From contig JAJCXM010000035.1 in assembly GCA_029263455.1 (NCBI GenBank), positions 161,384-225,383 of the forward strand: a stretch of 64,000 nt of DNA. The letters run 5' to 3'. The notes below the pieces were generated by a model that saw nothing but the letters and a program-made list of their open reading frames with translations, searched no databases and had not been told where the DNA came from. The translations under genes were made by a program, and so were the position numbers. The DNA is from Holophagae bacterium. GTDB taxonomy: Bacteria; Acidobacteriota; Holophagae; Acanthopleuribacterales; Acanthopleuribacteraceae. Positions 23,997 to 33,502 of this stretch are shown piece after piece; positions within the stretch are counted from its first letter, which is position 1, and every line of letters begins with the position of its first letter.

Positions 23997-25951
23997 CCAC
24001 TAGCGAATACTCAAACTACGAAATCCACCGAAAACTAATCGAACTGATTCGTAGTGATTTCACGGGCTCACTTACGACCCGTCCGGAAAAACGGAAGTTA
24101 TTCTTTCAAAATGGAAACTTGGTTTATGCCAATTCCGATATTGACGGTGAAAGTTTCGCTGATATTCTCACTGAAATGAATGTGTTATCGCCTGATGTAT
24201 TGGTTGAACTGAAACTGCAGGCGCAAGCGGGCTTGAGTTTAGGCAAACGCATTCGTGATGACGGACTGGCAACACCCCATGACCTCGCCTTGGCACTGAA
24301 ACAGCAGATAATGCGAGTTGTCAGCCGTATCGTGAACACGAAACAAGGTGAATACGAGGTTGTCGCGGGGAATCTTCCACCAAAAATACCTACGCTCAAA
24401 ATTCACACCTTGCCATTGTTCGTCAAATCGTTCTTGTTAGTTGACGACCCATCATTCCCATCAGATATCCATGAGGGTCTTACCCTGCAACTAGCCGTCA
24501 AGTTCCAGGACGAGCGAGATAAGCTAAATCTGCCGATTAGCTACCTCGAAGCATTAAACCGAATGGACCACCCTGAAACCATTGAGCAGATCTGTGCCGA
24601 GTCCGATTTGGATATCATCCAAGGGAAAAGACTGGCCTATACCCTCACCCTTTTGGGCGCTGCCAATTTGGTTGCCCAAACTCACCCATCACCCGACGAC
24701 ATTCTTGAGCTACCAGAAGTGCCTGAAATCCCTGAAATCTCTACACAGGAATTGCTAGACGAATTGGATAGCCAAACGACAATTCCCGATCAAGTTATGA
24801 ATCCAGCTCAATTGGAAGACACTTTTTTTGGTCGCTTACCTGTCACATCGCAGGACCTAACGGACGAATTAGATGAGCTCGATTCAATAGAACCGCTAGA
24901 AACAGCGGCCGACGGTATGCTCTCGATTCCGGATGAAGAAGAACCCATTGCAGTCTTGAACGACCCTATCAGCGAACTTAACCGTGTACTAGCCGACCCT
25001 GGCCCCGCAAGCGTCGTGTTTGTGGACGACCATTCTCTTGACGATAGCGAAACCGTGCCAGCAACGCCATTGGACGAATTGTTAGATGACAATTTGGGTG
25101 TAGTTCATGGACCTTACCTTGATTACAATAGCGACGATTTTTTGTCCGAGGATGCGAATAACACCGCGCCCATGAAAGTCGTTTCGCAAACTACCGAGCC
25201 CAGTATTGAATCACCTGTTGACTTACGTGAACGCGGCTTCATCATGCCGGAACCATCCGAACAAGCTCACGTTCACGCAGGGCCCATCAAAAAGAAATCC
25301 TCGCTCACAGGATTAATCGTCCTTTTATTCATCGTCGCAATTGGAGCAGCAGCCTTTTTCTACAGGTCCGAAATAATGGCAATCATCGCTAAGCCAGAAC
25401 CGTTACCAATCGTTGAAGTTGAACAAGACCCCACGCCTCAAATAGAACCAGCCTTACCGCTGGAAAACAGCTTATTTGAAGATGAGGCTGACGCATCCGA
25501 TGGCGAAGAGGAACTCGGTAACGAAACTGAGCTGGAAAGCGTACAAACACCCAACATCGAGTCATCAGCGCCCGACACGAAGAGGGAAGCAAGCACACCT
25601 GATATTGCACCTGTAGCACAAGCAAAAGCGGAGCCATCCTCATCATCTGAAAGCTACCAAGCCAAATCACTTAGAGACGCATCGGAACTGAGACAAACCC
25701 GAGAACGATATGCCATTGCCTTCACGGTTGCTTGCGAAATGAAGACTTTGGATGACTATTTTGATGCCTTAGACAACCAAAACGGCGTGCGTATCCTACC
25801 GCGCAAGATCGGGTCACGTTCATGTTTCATTGCCATGTGGGGTTTATTCAAAACTTCTGATGAAGCCAAAGCCGCGATCGCCAGCATGCCTCGTCAACTC
25901 AAAACTTCATCAGATCCGCCTTGGGTCATCAATCTGGATAAATATCTTTAA
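23993..25951 (+). CDS. DUF4388 (PATAN-like) and SPOR-domain membrane protein
   Basis: The protein (652 aa) begins with a DUF4388 domain (about 8-120), as in proteins of gliding and surface-signalling systems, recognised by FTGSLTTRPEKRKLFFQNGNLVYANSD. A second cytoplasmic part and a long acidic, low-complexity region (about 240-430) follow. One membrane segment lies at about 438-458 (LTGLIVLLFIVAIGAAAFFY). The C-terminal about 80 residues (570-652) look like a SPOR domain (RYAIAFTVACEMKTLDDYF, SRSCFIAMWGLFKTSDEAKAAI), which binds denuded peptidoglycan at division or growth sites. A role linking cytoplasmic signals to the wall is inferred. Start: GAGGG 5 nt before ATG. Confidence 0.8.
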   Translation: MTTSEYSNYEIHRKLIELIRSDFTGSLTTRPEKRKLFFQNGNLVYANSDIDGESFADILTEMNVLSPDVLVELKLQAQAGLSLGKRIRDDGLATPHDLALALKQQIMRVVSRIVNTKQGEYEVVAGNLPPKIPTLKIHTLPLFVKSFLLVDDPSFPSDIHEGLTLQLAVKFQDERDKLNLPISYLEALNRMDHPETIEQICAESDLDIIQGKRLAYTLTLLGAANLVAQTHPSPDDILELPEVPEIPEISTQELLDELDSQTTIPDQVMNPAQLEDTFFGRLPVTSQDLTDELDELDSIEPLETAADGMLSIPDEEEPIAVLNDPISELNRVLADPGPASVVFVDDHSLDDSETVPATPLDELLDDNLGVVHGPYLDYNSDDFLSEDANNTAPMKVVSQTTEPSIESPVDLRERGFIMPEPSEQAHVHAGPIKKKSSLTGLIVLLFIVAIGAAAFFYRSEIMAIIAKPEPLPIVEVEQDPTPQIEPALPLENSLFEDEADASDGEEELGNETELESVQTPNIESSAPDTKREASTPDIAPVAQAKAEPSSSSESYQAKSLRDASELRQTRERYAIAFTVACEMKTLDDYFDALDNQNGVRILPRKIGSRSCFIAMWGLFKTSDEAKAAIASMPRQLKTSSDPPWVINLDKYL

Positions 25952-26019
25952 CTGAATACGGACAGGACGGCAGCGCAGATAACACCCAAGGGTGCTTGTC
26001 CAATCTGTATAAATTCGAA

Positions 26020-27228
26020 ATGATACGCACTATCATCAACCAATACCGCGACGCCTACCAAGGACTACCGCGCGCTGTATGGGTATTGGCTGGGACTTTA
26101 TTTATCAACCGCACCGGCGGCATGGTGCTGCCCTTCTTGGCCCTGTATATGACACAGGAAATCCAGGCGACCGCAGCTCAAGTCTCATACGTCTTAGCGG
26201 CGCATGGGCTGGGCTCGATAATCGGCTCACAACTGGGCGGATGGTTGTGTCGTCACATGAGTTACCACTATATTCAACTCGGTTCACTGGTGGGCTCGGG
26301 CATTGGGTTCCTTTGCTTGACGGTGTTTGATTCGCCAACCGCCATCGCCGTCAACTACCTGCTCATCAGTTCAGTGAACGAAGCCTTTCGGCCAGCCAAT
26401 GGAGCGGCTGTCGCATCAGCTTGCCCAAAGGTGGACCGTGCTCGAGGTATGGCACTCATTCGTATGGCCGTTAATTTGGGCATGACCATTGCCCCGGTGG
26501 TTGGAGGCCTGCTAGCGAGTATCGACTACGCCTGGATATTCATTTTTGACGGCGCAACCTGCCTTCTTGCGGCGATATTTATGGCGAATGTTGCCTATGA
26601 TCGCGGGTCAAATGCGACGTCCAATTCCGATCAATTAAAGTCCGTCCGCTCGCCCTGGCGCGACCATCAACTGATCATGCTAATGCTGCTTTCTTTCCCA
26701 TCGATGTTGATCTTTTTCCAGCTCTTCACCACCTGGCCAATCTATATTACGCAAGATCGCGGATTCAGCGAGTTGGAGTTTGGTCTATTCATGGCGATAA
26801 GCACCATATTAGTTGTCGCTTTCGAAATGATTCTTGCCCACCGCTTAAGTGAGGTGTCTCCACGAAAGGTCATTGCTTACGGGGCCCTACTCACCGGCAT
26901 GGGGCTGGCACTGTTGCCGATTGCTCCTACGTCGTTAGCCGTAATCGCGACGATTATCGTGTGGACGTTTGGGGAAATGTTGTTCGTACCATTTCTTTCG
27001 ACTGAAGTCGCCAACCTATCGAACGATCTCAACCGCGGCGCCTATATGGGACTTTACGTAATGGCCTTTTCGATCGGCTGGGTTGTGGCACCCGCCGCCG
27101 GCTTGTCCATTTACCAGCAGTTCGGGGCAGATTATCTATGGTTCATTTGTGGAGTGATCGCGCTCGTCCAGTTTCTACTGATCTTCTTATGGCTAAAGTT
27201 GGTGCCGGTCCTGGAACCGTTGCCCTAA
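26020..27228 (+). CDS. MFS transporter (MdtH-like)
   Basis: This 402-residue inner-membrane protein has the 12 hydrophobic segments of the major facilitator superfamily. The first half contains GSIIGSQLGGWLCRHMS, a form of the loop 2-3 motif (GxxxDRxGRR), and NEAFRPANGAAVASACP, a sequence typical of the MdtH/drug-type branch. The second half has a matching AHRLSEVSPRK. Substrate is not evident; export of a drug or metabolite is a guess. I placed the start at the ATG at 26020, since an in-frame TTG eight codons earlier is not supported by a better ribosome site. It follows the DUF4388-SPOR gene by 68 bp. Confidence 0.8.
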   Translation: MIRTIINQYRDAYQGLPRAVWVLAGTLFINRTGGMVLPFLALYMTQEIQATAAQVSYVLAAHGLGSIIGSQLGGWLCRHMSYHYIQLGSLVGSGIGFLCLTVFDSPTAIAVNYLLISSVNEAFRPANGAAVASACPKVDRARGMALIRMAVNLGMTIAPVVGGLLASIDYAWIFIFDGATCLLAAIFMANVAYDRGSNATSNSDQLKSVRSPWRDHQLIMLMLLSFPSMLIFFQLFTTWPIYITQDRGFSELEFGLFMAISTILVVAFEMILAHRLSEVSPRKVIAYGALLTGMGLALLPIAPTSLAVIATIIVWTFGEMLFVPFLSTEVANLSNDLNRGAYMGLYVMAFSIGWVVAPAAGLSIYQQFGADYLWFICGVIALVQFLLIFLWLKLVPVLEPLP

Positions 27229-27390
27229 GTGGTCACTCGTCTACGGAACAAGACAATCGTATGGGTGTTTTTCCAAAGGTCGACGTGTTAATTTCTTTTA
27301 TACCAACAGCTTACGACTTGTTCGTGATTGATTATTTTTTGGCACGTCACTCGCTTTGTTCAAGTTGAGATGAAACTTGAGGTCTTTAAC

Positions 27391-28110
27391 ATGAAACTCA
27401 TTGTATGTGCGTCCCTCTTCATTGCCTCCATTTATGGCCTTTCGCAGAACGACTATTATGTGGGCGAAAGCCGAACGCTTGTCCAATTCAGTATGGGTTG
27501 GTTCGACCCAGCCCCTCGCGGCGATATTTACGATTTCTCGGAATTTGAATTGACCTTTGATCGCGACGATCTCGAAGGAATAAACGTCGACTTTAACGTT
27601 TATCGACAATTGAATAACATCATTTCAGTCGGCGGCGGATTCACCGCCTTTTCAGATACCGCAACATCAGAATTCCGAAATTTCGTTTACGACAACGGAG
27701 ATGCGATCTTGCAGGAGACGAAACTTGATCAGTTCTGGTTTGGTGCCATGGCTATGATTACGCCATTTGGGGCCGGTGAAACATTTGGCAGCCGGGCCTG
27801 GGCACCACGAGCCTTTGTGCCTTATATTATTGTAGGAGCTGGCCTCATGACATGGGAATTCGTTCAAGAAGGTGATTTTGTCGACATCGATACTGACGAG
27901 ATCTTCTATGATACTTTTCTCGCCGACGGTGCGACCGCTTCATTGAGAGCTGGTGCCGGTTTTCGTATTAAGTTGACCAGATCAACCGACATCGACTTTT
28001 CCACCATCTATGACTTCGCCGAGGACGATTTAGGCGGCGACTTCGATGGCTTTGGCAACATTGAACTCAATGCTCAACATACGAGCATCGGTTTGACATT
28101 TAGGTTTTAA
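27391..28110 (+). CDS. Outer-membrane beta-barrel protein
   Basis: The protein (239 aa) has a signal peptide (MKLIVCASLFIASIYGLSQ) and a mature part of about 220 residues with alternating hydrophobic strands, Gly/Asp-rich turns, and a C-terminal strand ending in Phe (HTSIGLTFRF), the usual signature of a Bam-inserted barrel. The size fits an eight-strand OmpW/OmpA-like barrel. It may be an outer-membrane porin or structural protein. I used the ATG at 27391 with GAGG 9 nt upstream, since the longer frame would extend into unrelated sequence. The Tyr-rich exported protein follows by 14 bp. Confidence 0.75.
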   Translation: MKLIVCASLFIASIYGLSQNDYYVGESRTLVQFSMGWFDPAPRGDIYDFSEFELTFDRDDLEGINVDFNVYRQLNNIISVGGGFTAFSDTATSEFRNFVYDNGDAILQETKLDQFWFGAMAMITPFGAGETFGSRAWAPRAFVPYIIVGAGLMTWEFVQEGDFVDIDTDEIFYDTFLADGATASLRAGAGFRIKLTRSTDIDFSTIYDFAEDDLGGDFDGFGNIELNAQHTSIGLTFRF

Positions 28111-28124
28111 GGGGGGTCAAAAAC

Positions 28125-28760
28125 ATGAAGCAAACACGTTATCTTTTCTTTTTCGCACCGCTACTGGCTTTGTCCCAGTTCACTTATTCAGAACTCAAGC
28201 AGCGCGTCGCCGATGGCGGCGACCGTTACAGGTTACAAGCCGAACTCCGGGAAAACGGGGTCCATTTTGATGTGGACTTGGATCAGCTCAAAAAAATGAA
28301 GAAAGACAAAATGCCTGATTGGCTCATCGATACATTGGTCATGATGGATCAGCCTGTCACTCGCGATGTCTACTACGATGATGACGAGTATCTCGAAGAT
28401 CACAGCCAGTTAGGCTATTACCGCCCCTATTATTTTAGCTACTCGCCGTGGGGCGGCATGTGGTTTGACTACGACTGGGGCTTCCCTCTCTATGCACTGG
28501 GATACGGATATTTCAATCCTTGGTCATCGTGGAGTTACCCATATTGGGCCAGTAGTTATGGCTATAACTATGGACTTAGGCCTAGTGTGCCCGGTAATCG
28601 AATATCACCTCGCGGACACATCAATAATCAACCCCGTCGAATTCGCGGGCATGCCCGCCCAAGGAATTCAGGATCCAGCCAGGCAACGCAAGATAGCTCA
28701 CGTAGTCGCGGTAGCGATAAAGGCGGTCGAGTAACAACGCGCGGCTACCGTAGGAACTAA
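28125..28760 (+). CDS. Exported Tyr/Trp-rich protein with basic C-terminus
   Basis: The protein (211 aa) has a signal peptide (MKQTRYLFFFAPLLALSQF), a short charged domain (about 22-75), and then a striking region (about 85-150) of Tyr, Trp, Gly, Ser and Pro (GYYRPYYFSYSPWGGMWFDY). The C-terminal 50 residues are rich in Arg, Ser and Gly. The composition recalls extracellular or outer-membrane-associated low-complexity proteins, but I do not recognise a family. The start has AAGGGGGG upstream. It is cotranscribed with the barrel and shares its stop region with the convergent membrane protein (CTAA). Confidence 0.65.
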   Translation: MKQTRYLFFFAPLLALSQFTYSELKQRVADGGDRYRLQAELRENGVHFDVDLDQLKKMKKDKMPDWLIDTLVMMDQPVTRDVYYDDDEYLEDHSQLGYYRPYYFSYSPWGGMWFDYDWGFPLYALGYGYFNPWSSWSYPYWASSYGYNYGLRPSVPGNRISPRGHINNQPRRIRGHARPRNSGSSQATQDSSRSRGSDKGGRVTTRGYRRN

Positions 28761-29353
28761 TCTCTCTTTCCCAACCACCACTCATAAAAACCAAGGTTTG
28801 AGCGGTCACGTTGCATGCGGTCCCAGCGCATGACTGTGTCTGGCGCCAATAGCAACATGGTGGCCACAAGCCAACCCAATGCAATTGCCTGCGTAAAAAG
28901 GCCAATGACAGCCATTGCCATACACAGAACCACAATCGCATAGCTTGTGTAGATGGATAGTTCCGTACAACGGACAGGATCCACCAAAAAGCGAACCGCC
29001 ATGCGTTCTTTGCTGGCCTGCCACAGGTAACCCAATAAGGGCCTGAAAAACCAAGTCAGGGCGATGACCACTATTGCCTCGCGACGGTTTCTGATGACCT
29101 CATCGCGCGCCTGAATGAAGGTTTCATCATAATAGATTTGTCGTCCTGGCAAATCGTTCAGGGTCTCCGGCCAAAGGACCAATTGGTATCGAAAACGCCC
29201 TCTTGAAATCGTCGACTTCGCGGCCACAAAATAGGCCTGCCCATCCACCACAATTTGTAGGCGGCGGTATGCGCGCATTTCCCAGTCTGGCATTTCCACA
29301 TCAGACTCAATAATGAGGTCGTCGCCTTGTGTTCCGACATGGTCTTTCACCAT
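28757..29353 (-). CDS. Membrane protein of unknown function
   Basis: The protein (198 aa) has an N-terminal soluble part (about 1-90) with a small sheet (YRRLQIVVDGQAYFVAAKS) and then three or four hydrophobic segments (AIVVIALTWFFRPLLGYL, TSYAIVVLCMAMAVIGLF, AIALGWLVATMLLLAP). I find no recognised motif. It follows the glycosyltransferase by 69 bp on the same strand. Its start is the ATG at 29353. Its stop codon interlocks with the convergent exported protein gene. Confidence 0.6.
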   Translation of the reverse strand: MVKDHVGTQGDDLIIESDVEMPDWEMRAYRRLQIVVDGQAYFVAAKSTISRGRFRYQLVLWPETLNDLPGRQIYYDETFIQARDEVIRNRREAIVVIALTWFFRPLLGYLWQASKERMAVRFLVDPVRCTELSIYTSYAIVVLCMAMAVIGLFTQAIALGWLVATMLLLAPDTVMRWDRMQRDRSNLGFYEWWLGKRD

Positions 29354-29422
29354 AATTCCCGAATCACCTCTCCAAACATCTTAGCGCACCAACGTGTCGC
29401 ATCCACAGGAATCCCAAAGAGT

Positions 29423-30532
29423 TTACGGCGTCGATCGCGAGGCCAGCAACTCATGAAATAGGTTTTCGTAGCGGTCTACAAGCTTCTGACAACTATACTG
29501 CTGAGAAACCCACTGCTTGGCGCATCGAGCCCGCGACAAAGCGTCTTCGTCATTACTTAACCGCGACGTTAGCGCGCTTACAATTGATTGTGTCGATCCT
29601 TTATCGGCAAGCCAACCCATCGCCTCGTTGACAATCAAATCCTCAACGCCATCAACCCTCGTAGATACGACTGGGCACTCGGCCGCCATCGCCTCCAAAA
29701 CCACATTAGGCTGACCTTCCCAGTCTGAACTCAACAAAAAACAATCTGATTGGCGTAAGAGCGACGGCACGTCGTGTCGATGCCCAAGAAAATGCACGCG
29801 CCCATTCAACCCCTTTTTCGTCACCATTGTTTTCAGGACGGACTCCAGTGGCCCGCATCCCGCAATCACAAGATGGGTAGGCGGGCTCCCAACACCTAGC
29901 AAACTAAAGGCCTCAATGGCTAAATCGAGTCGCTTCTGAGGACGCAAGCGACCAACACAAAGAATGAGACGAACATTGTTTGCAAGATCCAATTGCGCAC
30001 GAATATCAGGCCCTTCGACCTCTTGATCTAGTTCCACGCCATTGGCGATAACTTGTACCTGCCGCGATTTAACCCCTTCGTTGCGGCGCGAAAAAGGCAC
30101 CACTGAGGCGCTGTTGAAAATCACACGGTCGGCCCAATTCATGGTTAGCTTATCCAACAAACGAAGCCAAATTGGTTTATCAATATTACGCGCCTGAATC
30201 GCTGTAACAATGACTGATTTTCCATAGATACGCCCTGCCATGCGCCCTAAAATATCTGCGTAGGGCAACAAAGTCAAAATGATATCTGGCTTCCATTTGG
30301 CAAGCCGTCGGACCAGGCCAAACGGTCCCAGCATACAAATCAGCAACAGCTTGCCGATGACCTCCACCTCCGCTACAGAGTTCAAATAGGAGATGACTTC
30401 CGGGTCGTCATCGCGGTTCAGAGCGCAAATCTTGATTTGATGACCGCGTTCAACCAGCCCTCGACACAAGAAACGCATCTGGCGCTGTGTGCCACCACCA
30501 GCCAAGCTATCAACAACCATCATAATTCTCAA
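29423..30532 (-). CDS. Glycosyltransferase family 4
   Basis: This 369-residue enzyme has the GT-B fold of glycosyltransferase family 4, with an N-terminal GGGTQRQ acceptor-side loop (residues 12-18) and a C-terminal donor domain with VGRLRPQKRLDLAIEAF and the EX7E motif EGQPNVVLE, which binds the sugar nucleotide. It probably adds sugar to a surface glycolipid, capsule or LPS. The donor and acceptor are unknown. A TTG start at 30532 gives MRIMMVVDSLAGG, matching the conserved N-terminus of this family, though ATG at 30523 is also possible. It lies 70 bp behind nadE. Confidence 0.85.
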   Translation of the reverse strand: MRIMMVVDSLAGGGTQRQMRFLCRGLVERGHQIKICALNRDDDPEVISYLNSVAEVEVIGKLLLICMLGPFGLVRRLAKWKPDIILTLLPYADILGRMAGRIYGKSVIVTAIQARNIDKPIWLRLLDKLTMNWADRVIFNSASVVPFSRRNEGVKSRQVQVIANGVELDQEVEGPDIRAQLDLANNVRLILCVGRLRPQKRLDLAIEAFSLLGVGSPPTHLVIAGCGPLESVLKTMVTKKGLNGRVHFLGHRHDVPSLLRQSDCFLLSSDWEGQPNVVLEAMAAECPVVSTRVDGVEDLIVNEAMGWLADKGSTQSIVSALTSRLSNDEDALSRARCAKQWVSQQYSCQKLVDRYENLFHELLASRSTP

Positions 30533-30602
30533 TGGAGCCTGCCTCGCTCTTGGTGCAAGCAGGGTCCAGCTGGAACTTCAGGCCACTTGGATGGCATCAA
30601 TG

Positions 30603-32522
30603 TCAGCGACTCAACTCGTTTTCAAGGTCGCGCAGCTCCTGTTCGTAACAACCTGAAAGGATTGGAAATCGGGCCCAAGTCTTGGGGTCCAAACTTCTAT
30701 CATCCAAATGAAAAGAAGGCGCGTAGCGTTCACGTTTCCACTGACTGGCGGCAAACAAGACAAAAAACTTGCGTGTCCATTGGAAGGCCATTTCACGGTC
30801 ATGACGTTCGCACAAGCGATTAAATGCCTGGACAGGACTCAAACGGTCACCCGTAACTAGCCGTTCCAATTCGTCTAGCACTTCAAATGGCATGAGGTCG
30901 TCTTCGTCACGTTGCTCTTGACCGGGCGGTCTTAATTCAGCGGTAGGTTGTTGTTGATTCACAAATCGCAGCTGCGCCCAGCTGTTAACACCTTGGATTT
31001 CGCCCCTTTCAACGCGTCTCAGCCACTCGCGCAAAAAAGTCTTCTGAACACCTGCAATCGGCGCAAGACCGCCACATGTATCGCCATCCATGGTGGCATA
31101 TCCCACGGCGACTTCGGATCGATTTGAAGTCGTCAACAATAATCGTCGTTCAATATTGGCAATCATCCACATGCCCGGCCCTCTAGAACGAGCCTGAATG
31201 TTCTGTAAAGCGACATCGTCTTGCGCCCAAGTTAATGGGCGCCCCAGTGCTTGGCTGATTTGCTGTTTGTATTCCTCGACAATGGCATCAACATCTAGTT
31301 CGAGATGTCTAGCCCCTAGCCCGTTAGCTAGCTGGCTGGCAGCATGCCGGGTAACGTCGCCCGAGTTTCGGGTCGCCTGATAGGCAGTGACCAAGAGTCT
31401 TCTCATCAATGTATCCGATGTCAACGAGGCCGGTAAATCAGGGATATGGGCCAGAATTTCGCGAATGCGCTCCTCACTCAGTTCGTGGATCGCCCGATCG
31501 ACCATGGTACGCACAAGGATGGCGGTGGTCGCACTATCCACGCCACCACTCAGTGAAAGTGCGAATCCGTGCGCTTTACTCTTGCGCATGTAGTCCCACA
31601 ACCCCAAGGTCGCGGCGAAGGCAAACTCCTCGTCATCACTGCGCAAATCGCGCGCTCTAATCACAAATCCGTCATCGCCATCATGGGGTTCAGCTAATGT
31701 GACCGAAATAGCAGTACTGGGAATTTTTGGCTCGTATTCGAGATCCCAGCAAATCGTTTCCCACTCTCCAAGATATAAACGACGGCTTCGACGTACAATT
31801 TCGCCGCCGATGGCAAACATCAGTTCTCCATCGTAAATGGCTCGACCAGACTCGCAACCCACCAAATTCGCATAAGCGTAAGCGACCCCAAAGCGACGAG
31901 AACTCTCGCGCACGATTCGCTCTCTGATTTGGATCTTATTCATGCTGAAATGGGAAGCACTCGCATTAAAAACCAAATGGACATCCGGCAAGTGCAGACA
32001 CGGCCTCTTCGTATCTTCAACCCAAGCGTCTTCACATATTTCCACTCCGAATTTGAAGCCCCGACCTTCAAAGACAAGTGAACCCATAGGTATGCCTTCG
32101 CCCTGGTGCCAATACGTATCGCGCTTTCCCAGTGGCCAGGGCCGGAACCAACGCGGTTCGTAGTGAATGCCATCCCGTGCAAGGTGGCTCTTGACGACAA
32201 TGCCCACAACGCTACCTTGATTGAGGACTGCAACCGCATTATAAAGCGTGCGTTCATGCAGTAGTGGTATGCCTAAGAGCACGACCTCGGGACCGGTTTC
32301 TTGCGCAATTTCGCTCACCAATGCCCATGCTTTCTCGGTGACATAAGGACTATAGAACATGTCCTCGCAGCCATAACCAGTCACGGCTAGTTCCGGAAGG
32401 CAAATGAGGCGAGCGCCTCGGACACGAGCTTGATCGATTGCCATTCGAATGTGTCTGAGGTTGCCAATCCAGTCCAATGGCGTTTGATTCAATGAACATA
32501 ACGCAATTCGCATTCGGCTCAT
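30603..32522 (-). CDS. nadE: Glutamine-dependent NAD+ synthetase
   Basis: This bifunctional enzyme forms NAD+ from nicotinate adenine dinucleotide, ATP and ammonia released from glutamine. The N-terminal nitrilase-type glutaminase domain (about 1-270) has its catalytic Glu in LPELAVTGYG, Lys in VKSHLARDG, and Cys in EICEDAW. The C-terminal synthetase domain (about 300-639) has the P-loop LSLSGGVDSATT. The 639-residue length is that of the glutamine type. The start ATG at 32522 overlaps the meaB stop (ATGA) and has GGAGG 6 nt upstream; an upstream extension inside meaB was rejected. Confidence 0.95.
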   Translation of the reverse strand: MSRMRIALCSLNQTPLDWIGNLRHIRMAIDQARVRGARLICLPELAVTGYGCEDMFYSPYVTEKAWALVSEIAQETGPEVVLLGIPLLHERTLYNAVAVLNQGSVVGIVVKSHLARDGIHYEPRWFRPWPLGKRDTYWHQGEGIPMGSLVFEGRGFKFGVEICEDAWVEDTKRPCLHLPDVHLVFNASASHFSMNKIQIRERIVRESSRRFGVAYAYANLVGCESGRAIYDGELMFAIGGEIVRRSRRLYLGEWETICWDLEYEPKIPSTAISVTLAEPHDGDDGFVIRARDLRSDDEEFAFAATLGLWDYMRKSKAHGFALSLSGGVDSATTAILVRTMVDRAIHELSEERIREILAHIPDLPASLTSDTLMRRLLVTAYQATRNSGDVTRHAASQLANGLGARHLELDVDAIVEEYKQQISQALGRPLTWAQDDVALQNIQARSRGPGMWMIANIERRLLLTTSNRSEVAVGYATMDGDTCGGLAPIAGVQKTFLREWLRRVERGEIQGVNSWAQLRFVNQQQPTAELRPPGQEQRDEDDLMPFEVLDELERLVTGDRLSPVQAFNRLCERHDREMAFQWTRKFFVLFAASQWKRERYAPSFHLDDRSLDPKTWARFPILSGCYEQELRDLENELSR

Positions 32523-33502
32523 GCCAATCCTCCATCGAGCCACTCCCGGACCAGCTGGTTGGCTGCGCCATATGGCGTCACGTGACCAGCATCGATTCCT
32601 GAAATAGCGGTTTCTATCTTTTCTTGAACCCACGGATCGTGATTTAACCGATGCAACACTTCTTCCTGCAAGGCGGAGCGAAACCACAGGCGCGCTTGTT
32701 GCTCACGTAGTTTCTGGAATTGCGTACCTTCCATCAATGTGCGTCGGAATTCCTGCGTGTTTTCCCATAGTTCGTCAATACCAACGCCGGTTAAGGAGCT
32801 CACACGCAAAACGGGAACGGGCCAATCCGCATACTTTCTTCGCACCAGAGAAAGTGCACTACCATAGTCTCGTTGGGCCTGCACAGACTCGTCCAATAAC
32901 GCGCCGTCCGCTTTGTGGACGACCACAATATCGGCCATTTCCATGACGCCCTTTTTGACGCCCTGCATCTCATCGCCGCCGTGGGGCATCACCATAAGAA
33001 TCAAGCAATCAACCATATCGGCGACACTCGTTTCAGATTGGCCCACGCCAACAGTCTCCACGATCACCACATCGAATCCGGCAGCTTCGCACAACCATAT
33101 CGATTCACGTGAGTGGCGGGTAACGCCACCCAAAACACCGCTACTGGGACTTGGGCGTATGAACGCTTGGTCATTGGCCGAAAGATCCGGCATCCTTACT
33201 TTATCGCCCATGATTGAGCCGCCGCTGACTTGACTGGAAGGGTCTATGGCCAACACCGCGACGCGGTGGCCTAGCTCTATTAACGACATACCCATTCTCT
33301 CAATCAGCGTACTCTTACCAACGCCAGGAGCGCCGGTTAATCCGATACGAATTGTCGCTTTAGAAGTTGGTGGAATGAGTTGAAGCAGTTGCAGCGCCAT
33401 AGCTCGCTGCTCTTGATGATTGCCCTCAATCAAAGTAATCGCTTTTGCTAGCGCCCGCCTTTCACCTGCAACAAGACGCGCAGCCAGCTCCTCAACATTC
33501 AA
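32519..33502 (-). CDS. meaB: Methylmalonyl-CoA mutase-associated GTPase MeaB
   Basis: This G3E-family chaperone protects and reloads the B12-dependent methylmalonyl-CoA mutase. The 327-residue protein has a Walker A motif ([12 protein letters not shown], about 54-65), Walker B and switch region ([14 protein letters not shown]), and a guanine-binding HKADG in place of NKAD. The C-terminal dimerisation segment follows. It starts at a TTG at 33502, overlapping the mutase stop (TTGA), with GTGAAGGG as ribosome site. Its position behind the mutase confirms the assignment. Confidence 0.93.
   Translation of the reverse strand: MNVEELAARLVAGERRALAKAITLIEGNHQEQRAMALQLLQLIPPTSKATIRIGLTGAPGVGKSTLIERMGMSLIELGHRVAVLAIDPSSQVSGGSIMGDKVRMPDLSANDQAFIRPSPSSGVLGGVTRHSRESIWLCEAAGFDVVIVETVGVGQSETSVADMVDCLILMVMPHGGDEMQGVKKGVMEMADIVVVHKADGALLDESVQAQRDYGSALSLVRRKYADWPVPVLRVSSLTGVGIDELWENTQEFRRTLMEGTQFQKLREQQARLWFRSALQEEVLHRLNHDPWVQEKIETAISGIDAGHVTPYGAANQLVREWLDGGLA

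Noticed and set aside
32523..32687. 55-codon upstream extension of nadE
   Set aside because: It overlaps the 3' end of meaB and lacks a ribosome site, while ATG 32522 has GGAGG and an ATGA overlap.
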